NCBI GenBank assembly: GCA_963697355.1
Contig: CAVONV010000013.1
Location: 124,001-188,000, forward strand
Direction of reading: 5' to 3'
Length of the DNA stretch: 64,000 bases
Source of the DNA: CAVONV01 sp963697355
GTDB lineage: Bacteria; Acidobacteriota; Vicinamibacteria; Marinacidobacterales; DATDRI01
Every line of letters starts with the position of its first letter. Position 1 is the stretch's first letter. A model generated the notes under the pieces. It did not search any database. It was given only the letters and a program-made list of their open reading frames with translations, and had not been told where the DNA came from. Below, one piece after another: positions 59,594-64,000 of the stretch. A program made the translations under genes and the position numbers.

Positions 59594-60671
59594 CGAGGCC
59601 ATGATGAGGCGAGCGATGGCTCTGGCCTCTTTGGGGCGAGGTTGCACGAGTCCCAACCCACTCGTGGGGGCGGTCGTGGCGCGCCAAGGAACAATCCTTG
59701 GACAAGGTTTCCATCGCCGGGCTGGAGAGCCTCATGCAGAGGTTATTGCTCTGAAAGAAGCAGGGGGTCGGGCTCGCGGAGCAACGCTCTATACCAACTT
59801 GGAGCCTTGTTGTCACACTGGGCGCACGCCGCCGTGCGTTTTGGAGGTAGCAAAGGCCGGGATCACACGTGTGGTGGTCGCCATGCGAGATCCCGATCCC
59901 AGAGTCAACGGTGGAGGGTTTAGACGCCTCCGACGTTGTGGCATAGAAGTAGAGGTGGGTTTGCTGAAAGGTGCCTCCGCCCGGCTCAACGATTCTTTTA
60001 CCAAGTACGTTCGCAAAAAGATGCCCTGGGTTACTTTGAAGGCAGCGGCGAGCCTGGACGGAAGAATCGCCACACGAACCGGGGACTCAAAATGGGTCAC
60101 ATCCACAGAGGCCCGGGATCACGCCCGCGTTCTTCGCCGCGAGAACGACGTTCTGATGGTAGGGATCGGCACCGTGTTGGCCGATGATCCCCTCTTGACG
60201 GCTCGTACTGGAAAATCTCGCCTCGTGAGAGCGGTCATGGATACTCATTTGAAGGTGCCACTGCAATCCCAACTCGTGAAGAGCCTCGAGAAGGGGCCAG
60301 TCATTGTCTTTACTGGTCCCGACGCCCCGCTCTTGCGCGAAAATGAGCTTCGGAAGCGCGGCGTGGAAGTGAGACGGGTATCGCTCCGAGGTGGGAGGCC
60401 CGATCTGCGAAAGTGCTTGGAGTATTTGGCGGATTGCGGAGTGACGCGCGTTCTGGTCGAGGGAGGTGGCGAGCTTCACGCAACGTTCTTGGGTGAGCGT
60501 TTGGCGGATCGGCTCATCTTGTATCTAGCTCCAAAGCTCGTTGGAGGACGAGAGGCCCGCCCGCTAGTGGGTGGCCTCGGGCCGCGGCTCATGACCGAGG
60601 TCGAACGACTAGCGCGGTACCGAACGTCGAGGGTCGGAGACGAGATCGTCATCGAGGCGGATCTGGCCTAA
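59580..60671 (+). CDS. ribD: Bifunctional riboflavin deaminase/reductase RibD
   Basis: 363 residues. The N-terminal deaminase has the zinc site HAEVIALKEAG and PCCHTGRTPPC (residues about 50-85). The C-terminal reductase (about 148-363) begins WVTLKAAASLDGRIATRTGDSKWVTSTEARDHAR, with NDVLMVGIGTVLADDPLLTAR and VLVEGGGELHATFL. It carries out the second and third steps of riboflavin synthesis. ATG 59580 lies inside the end of ftsY, so translation is probably coupled. No FMN riboswitch can fit upstream. A repeat-made hairpin follows. Confidence 0.96.
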   Translation: MVTTDEAMMRRAMALASLGRGCTSPNPLVGAVVARQGTILGQGFHRRAGEPHAEVIALKEAGGRARGATLYTNLEPCCHTGRTPPCVLEVAKAGITRVVVAMRDPDPRVNGGGFRRLRRCGIEVEVGLLKGASARLNDSFTKYVRKKMPWVTLKAAASLDGRIATRTGDSKWVTSTEARDHARVLRRENDVLMVGIGTVLADDPLLTARTGKSRLVRAVMDTHLKVPLQSQLVKSLEKGPVIVFTGPDAPLLRENELRKRGVEVRRVSLRGGRPDLRKCLEYLADCGVTRVLVEGGGELHATFLGERLADRLILYLAPKLVGGREARPLVGGLGPRLMTEVERLARYRTSRVGDEIVIEADLA

Positions 60672-60674
60672 GAA

Positions 60675-60762
60675 GAAGGAAATCAAGGAATCAGGAATTC
60701 AAGAAATCAAGAAGTCTGAATCACTTCTCGAATTCGTGATTTCTTGAGTTCCTGAATTCCTA
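60675..60762. repeat. Octamer array forming a long inverted repeat between ribD and riboflavin synthase
   Basis: Left arm 60678-60720: GAAATCAA, GGAATCA, GGAATTCA, AGAAATCA, AGAAGTCT. Right arm 60722-60762 on the minus strand: AGGAATTCA, GGAACTCA, AGAAATCAC. The ends pair perfectly (60693-60701 with 60753-60761), and AATCAC (60720-60725) pairs with GTGATT. The structure would stand in the middle of the rib mRNA, 21 bases before the next ATG. Confidence 0.8.
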
Positions 60763-60782
60763 CTTGTGAATAAGGGAAAAAA

Positions 60783-61397
60783 ATGTTTACGGGAATCGTG
60801 GAAGAAATGGGTCGAATCGTTCGACAAAAGGAACGGGACCAACTGGTCGTTTTGACCGTTGAGGCACCGACTTTGTACAAAGAGCTCAAAATTGGGGCGA
60901 GCATTGCAGTCTCTGGCGTTTGCCTCACGGTGACCCATCTAGAGGGCAGATGCTTCGATACGGATGTATCCAACGAGACGATTAGGCGTACAGCTTTGGG
61001 GAAGCTCGATGTTGGAGACAAGGTCAACCTCGAGCTTCCTCTAAAGGTCGAAGATCGGTTGGGTGGGCATTTCGTCCAGGGGCACGTCGACGGTTTGGGC
61101 AAGATTGCTTCCCTCGAGCAACGGGGAGGAGATCGAATCATCAAGATCAATTACCCCAAAGACGACGACGGCTACATCGTGGAGAAAGGCTCCATCGCCG
61201 TGGACGGCGTCAGTCTCACAGTGGCAGATTGTGGCCGCGGATGGTTCGAAGTGATGCTCATCCCGCACACGCTCGATATCACGACGCTCGGCGAAAGATC
61301 TTCTGGAGACGAGGTTCATCTGGAATACGATATACTGGCGAAGCATTTGGTAAGGCTGGCTGAAATCTACCGGGACCAGAACGTCGGCAGGGAATAG
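60783..61397 (+). CDS. ribE: Riboflavin synthase (alpha subunit)
   Basis: 204 residues, full length. Two lumazine-binding barrels: the first starts MFTGIVEEMGRIV with SIAVSGVCLTVT and DVSNETIRRTALG. The second starts GHFVQGHVDGLGKI with SIAVDGVSLTV and MLIPHTLDITTLG. It dismutates two 6,7-dimethyl-8-ribityllumazine molecules to riboflavin. It is third in the order ftsY-ribD-ribE-ribBA. The lumazine synthase gene ribH, needed to supply its substrate, is not in the window. Confidence 0.97.
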   Translation: MFTGIVEEMGRIVRQKERDQLVVLTVEAPTLYKELKIGASIAVSGVCLTVTHLEGRCFDTDVSNETIRRTALGKLDVGDKVNLELPLKVEDRLGGHFVQGHVDGLGKIASLEQRGGDRIIKINYPKDDDGYIVEKGSIAVDGVSLTVADCGRGWFEVMLIPHTLDITTLGERSSGDEVHLEYDILAKHLVRLAEIYRDQNVGRE

Positions 61398-61398
61398 C

Positions 61399-61468
61399 AG
61401 AAATCAAGAACTCAGGCAATCAGGAGTGCCAGAATTGGGAAATCAAGCTTTCTGAGCTCTTGGTTCTT
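61399..61468. repeat. Octamer array between riboflavin synthase and ribBA
   Basis: Six units in strict 8-base register from 61399: AGAAATCA, AGAACTCA, GGCAATCA, GGAGTGCC, AGAATTGG, GAAATCAA. A short inverted stretch (TCTTGGTTCTTTTCTTC) ends the gap before the ribBA start. Confidence 0.75.
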
Positions 61469-61493
61469 TTCTTCGCAAACAGAAAGTACCGAA

Positions 61494-62723
61494 ATGGCGG
61501 AAAAACAATCGCAGCGAGGTGAGTCCATCGGGACCATCGAAGAAGCCATCGAAGATATCCGGAACGGAAAAATGGTCGTCGTCGTGGATGACGAAGATCG
61601 CGAAAACGAAGGGGACTTGACCATAGCGGCGGAAAAGATCACTCCCGAGGTGATCAATTTCATGGCAAGCTATGGGAAAGGGCTCATTTGCTTGCCCATG
61701 ACCGGCGAGCGGTTGGACGAACTGCAAATTCCCCTGATGGTGAGCAACAACACATCCACCCATGGCACGGCTTTTTGTGTCTCCATCGAGGCGAAGAAGG
61801 GCGTGAGCACAGGAATCTCGGCGGGCGATCGGAGTCGCACGGTTCTTGCCTCCATCGATCCCGAGACCAGACCCGAGGATCTGGTACGGCCAGGTCACAT
61901 GTTCCCTCTGCGCGCCAGCTCGGGGGGAGTGCTCCAGAGGGCGGGGCAAACCGAGGCCGCGGTCGACCTGGCCCGCATTGCTGGGCTTTATCCGGCTGGT
62001 GTCATCTGCGAAGTCATGAAGGACGATGGCACGATGGCTCGTGTTCCGGACTTGAAGGAGTTTGTCAAGAAACATGGACTCAGACTGATCACTGTGGCGG
62101 ATCTCATCAGATACCGGTTGCGCACCGAGAGGTTGATTACACAAGTGGCCGAGGCCAGACTGCCGACGCGATACGGAACGTTCCGACTCTTGGCGTATGA
62201 GACGGCGACCGAGCCAGCGACTCATCTCGCACTCGTATTGGGAGACATCCAGCCGGGTGATACGGTCCTCGTCCGTGTCCACTCTCAGTGCATCACAGGC
62301 GAAGTCTTTCATTCGGAGCGCTGTGATTGTGGTCCTCAACTCGATGCTGCCCTCCGCCGTATAGAAGAAGATGGTAAGGGCGTTCTCCTTTACCTGCACC
62401 AAGAAGGACGGGGTATCGGACTAGTCAACAAGATACGCGCCTACAGCCTTCAAGACCAAGGGATGGATACGGTGGATGCCAACAAACATCTTGGCTTCAA
62501 AGCCGATCAACGCGAATATGGCATAGGTGCTCAAATTCTGTCCGAGATTGGTGTTCGAGATATTCGATTGTTGACGAACAACCCTAGAAAGTTTGTTGCT
62601 CTGGAGGCCTACGGCCTGCGTATCGTTGAACGAGTCCCCATCGAGATTCCGGCAACAGAGGACTCGGTCAAATATCTGAAGACGAAAAAAAACAGGCTGG
62701 GCCACTTACTCGAAAAAGTCTAA
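61494..62723 (+). CDS. ribBA: Bifunctional DHBP synthase / GTP cyclohydrolase II RibBA
   Basis: 409 residues. RibB part 1-200: MVVVVDDEDRENEGDL (acidic loop), FMASYGKGLICLPM, THGTAFCVSIEAKKGVSTGISAGDRS, RPGHMFPLRA. RibA part 205-409: CITGEVFHSERCDCGPQL (zinc Cys), LLYLHQEGRGIGLVNKI, and LTNNPRKFVALEAYGL. It opens both branches of riboflavin synthesis. All catalytic residues I know for both halves are present. A guanine-tract repeat follows its stop directly. Confidence 0.97.
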   Translation: MAEKQSQRGESIGTIEEAIEDIRNGKMVVVVDDEDRENEGDLTIAAEKITPEVINFMASYGKGLICLPMTGERLDELQIPLMVSNNTSTHGTAFCVSIEAKKGVSTGISAGDRSRTVLASIDPETRPEDLVRPGHMFPLRASSGGVLQRAGQTEAAVDLARIAGLYPAGVICEVMKDDGTMARVPDLKEFVKKHGLRLITVADLIRYRLRTERLITQVAEARLPTRYGTFRLLAYETATEPATHLALVLGDIQPGDTVLVRVHSQCITGEVFHSERCDCGPQLDAALRRIEEDGKGVLLYLHQEGRGIGLVNKIRAYSLQDQGMDTVDANKHLGFKADQREYGIGAQILSEIGVRDIRLLTNNPRKFVALEAYGLRIVERVPIEIPATEDSVKYLKTKKNRLGHLLEKV

Positions 62724-62724
62724 G

Positions 62725-62760
62725 AAAAGGGGATAGGGGAGTCAAAAGGGGATAAGGGGA
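62725..62760 (+). repeat. Two direct copies of AAAAGGGGATA(A)GGGGA after ribBA; possible G-quadruplex
   Basis: AAAAGGGGATAGGGGA (62725-62740) and AAAAGGGGATAAGGGGA (62744-62760) repeat with a 19-base offset. They give four G4 tracts (62729-62732, 62736-62739, 62748-62751, 62756-62759) with loops of 3, 8 and 4 bases, which could form a quadruplex in the ribBA 3' UTR. The rest of the gap to 62843 shows nothing more. Confidence 0.6.
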
Positions 62761-62843
62761 TGAGTTTCGGATCCGGATATAAGACTAAGGACAAAGGAGT
62801 TATGCTGTCTTCATCTCCATATCGCTTTGACTTCTTGTAAGCT

Positions 62844-63305
62844 ATGAATGCGGAGTTTCTAAAGGACGTCGAGCTCTTCCAGGGGCTGAATGATACTCAG
62901 CTCGCCGAGATTCTTCTGCTGGGTGCGGTCAAGGAATACAGCAAGGATGATGTGATATTCGAAGAGCACTCTCCCGGAGATTCTTTCTACGTGATCTACA
63001 GCGGAGCGATCCGCATCAGCAAGATCTTCGATCAAATGGGCGAGGAAGCCTTGACCGTTCTTCGTCCAGGGGATTTCCTCGGCGAGATGTCGTTCTTCCA
63101 GGACGAGCCCCGTTCCGCCCGCGCTGTGGCTCAAGAGGACTCTCAATTGCTCGAAATCCGGAACGGAGACCTCAAGAAGCATTTGGAAGCTCATCCTGAG
63201 GTGGCGCTCGTTTTCCTGTGGGCCTTTTGCCGTACGCTCTCACGTAGAGTCCGGGAGACGAACGAAAAATTCACGGCGCTCTTCGCTATATCCCGAGTAT
63301 TCTAG
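62844..63305 (+). CDS. Cyclic-nucleotide-binding domain protein
   Basis: 153 residues, a single CNB domain with little else: LKDVELFQGLNDTQLAEILLLG, then IFEEHSPGDSFYVIYSGAIRI. The phosphate-binding cassette is PGDFLGEMSFFQDEPRSARAVAQ, where FLGEMSFF and RSARAV carry the conserved Gly-Glu and Arg that hold cAMP or cGMP. There is no helix-turn-helix, so it is not a Crp-type regulator by itself; it may control a partner protein. The class III cyclase at 54 kb could supply its ligand. Confidence 0.85.
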   Translation: MNAEFLKDVELFQGLNDTQLAEILLLGAVKEYSKDDVIFEEHSPGDSFYVIYSGAIRISKIFDQMGEEALTVLRPGDFLGEMSFFQDEPRSARAVAQEDSQLLEIRNGDLKKHLEAHPEVALVFLWAFCRTLSRRVRETNEKFTALFAISRVF

Positions 63306-63583
63306 GCAAACCCAACGTCGCCAGAAGACACCAGCCCGGTGCATATGCAACACGCTTTCCACGTCGATGAGGTGTCTCACCCTGCGCGGTGTTCCACTTT
63401 TCGCTGTGGATTTGCCGGATGTTTGTAACTTTTGTAACGAAAAGGATTATGGTGAGCCGAGGGAAGCATGTCGATTGGTGAGGCTGTTCACCTCAAATCC
63501 CTTGACAATGACGCTGTGGTCTTCTAACATTAATAGTTGCACCATTTTAAGGGGAAATCCGTCTTTTGACGGCTGAAACATAG
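63306..63583. other. Gap before ffh
   Basis: 278 bp without a gene. It holds the ffh promoter listed separately and a direct repeat TTTGTAAC-TTTTGTAAC near 63423-63439. No SRP RNA (4.5S) sequence is recognised. Confidence 0.5.
63502..63530 (+). promoter_or_regulatory. Promoter of ffh
   Basis: Perfect TTGACA (63502-63507), 17-bp spacer, TAACAT (63525-63530), 53 bp before the ffh ATG. Confidence 0.7.
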
Positions 63584-64000
63584 ATGTTCGAGCAGATTTC
63601 TGCCAAGATACAGGGTGTCTTCAAGAAGCTCCGAGGTGAGGTGCGTCTCACGCCTGAGCATGTCGAGGCGGCTCTCAAGGAGCTCCGGATGGCCCTGTTG
63701 GAGGCCGATGTCCATTTCGCTGTCGCCAAGAAGTTCTGTGCGCGCGTCGGCGAGAAAGCGGTTGGACAGGAAATCCTCTCTTCACTTACTGCTTCCCAGC
63801 AGGTCATCAAAATCATGCACGACGAAATGGTCGAGCTTCTCGGCGGAACTAACGCCTCTCTCGATCTGGGAAGTCGCTGGCCTGCCGTCGTCGTACTGGC
63901 CGGTCTTTCAGGTTCAGGAAAGACCACCACGACAGTGAAATTGGCTCGATGGTTAGCCGCGGAAAAGCGACACCCCGCCGTCGTGTCGGTCGATGTCCGG
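63584..64000 (+). CDS. ffh: Signal recognition particle protein Ffh, 5' part (runs off the window)
   Basis: The frame from ATG 63584 is open to the last base, 139 codons. It reads MFEQISAKIQGVFKKLRG, then VRLTPEHVEAALKELRMALLEADVHF, the Ffh N domain, and reaches the G1 loop GLSGSGKTTTTVKLARWLA of the GTPase domain and the start of VVSVDVR. The M domain lies beyond the window. Ffh binds signal sequences and SRP RNA and docks on FtsY, encoded 4 kb upstream. Confidence 0.95.
   Translation, partial: MFEQISAKIQGVFKKLRGEVRLTPEHVEAALKELRMALLEADVHFAVAKKFCARVGEKAVGQEILSSLTASQQVIKIMHDEMVELLGGTNASLDLGSRWPAVVVLAGLSGSGKTTTTVKLARWLAAEKRHPAVVSVDVR

Noticed and set aside
59300..60780. FMN riboswitch for the rib genes
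   Set aside because: No RFN-element core before ribD (it overlaps ftsY) or before riboflavin synthase, where a repeat hairpin lies.
63306..63583. SRP 4.5S RNA gene near ffh
   Set aside because: The conserved SRP RNA tetraloop and asymmetric loop sequence is not present on either strand.

Overview
The window looks like a chromosomal segment of a diderm, moderately G+C-rich bacterium. I place it most probably in the Acidobacteriota, from gene content rather than from any marker comparison. Supporting signs are the LptF/LptG exporters, a BatA/vWA plus DUF4175 pair, a small secreted lysine/arginine/glutamate-rich protein of a type I associate with acidobacteria, DUF4390 beside an NtrY-type kinase, and an ECF sigma factor operon with LiaF/DUF4097 proteins. 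It is almost entirely housekeeping. I see no rRNA, tRNA, phage, insertion sequence or CRISPR array. The first gene (BatA-like) and the last (ffh) run off the ends.

Layout. 1-4.9 kb: BatA-like protein and DUF4175 protein. 5.1-7.4 kb: DEAD-box helicase and a secreted hypothetical protein. 7.7-11 kb: iron operon feoB, DtxR-FeoA fusion, fur, behind a promoter with a perfect Fur-box palindrome. 11.1-18 kb: GNAT, a membrane glycosyltransferase-like protein, metK, lptG and lptF. 18.3-27.4 kb: smc, a CYTH / nucleotidyltransferase / AmgK-like kinase trio, asnS and rimO. 27.6-37.3 kb: the translation cluster rimP-nusA-infB-DUF503-rbfA-truB-rpsO-pnp. 37.5-43.2 kb (minus strand): ECF sigma and anti-sigma genes, three envelope-stress membrane proteins, purC and a Fis-like regulator. 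43.6-54 kb: flippase-like protein, nrdR, DUF4390, NtrY kinase, TPR and RDD proteins, NFACT/RqcH, pgpA, cinA, thpR. 54.1-58.5 kb: FHA-GAF-adenylate cyclase, a broken HD-GYP receptor and a PilF-like TPR protein. 58.7-64 kb: ftsY, ribD, riboflavin synthase, ribBA, a cyclic-nucleotide-binding protein and the start of ffh.

Two features stand out. (1) Many intergenic gaps hold short degenerate arrays with a strict period: octamers of the type AGAAATCA/AGAACTCA/GGAATTCA, and in two places heptamers of the type GACCAGT/AACCAGT. They often occur as inverted pairs that can fold around or near gene ends. In some places they supply stop codons, the C-terminal codons of RbfA, or the bases around a start codon. 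(2) Five loci carry single-base frameshifts while both frames still read as good protein: lptF, the LiaF/DUF4097 gene, the NFACT gene, cinA, and the HD-GYP gene (four shifts). They are either assembly errors or fresh decay; read data would decide.

Many starts are GTG or TTG (rpsO, rpoE-like gene, ftsY, smc, purC, truB). Operons are tightly packed, with ATGA or TGATG overlaps.
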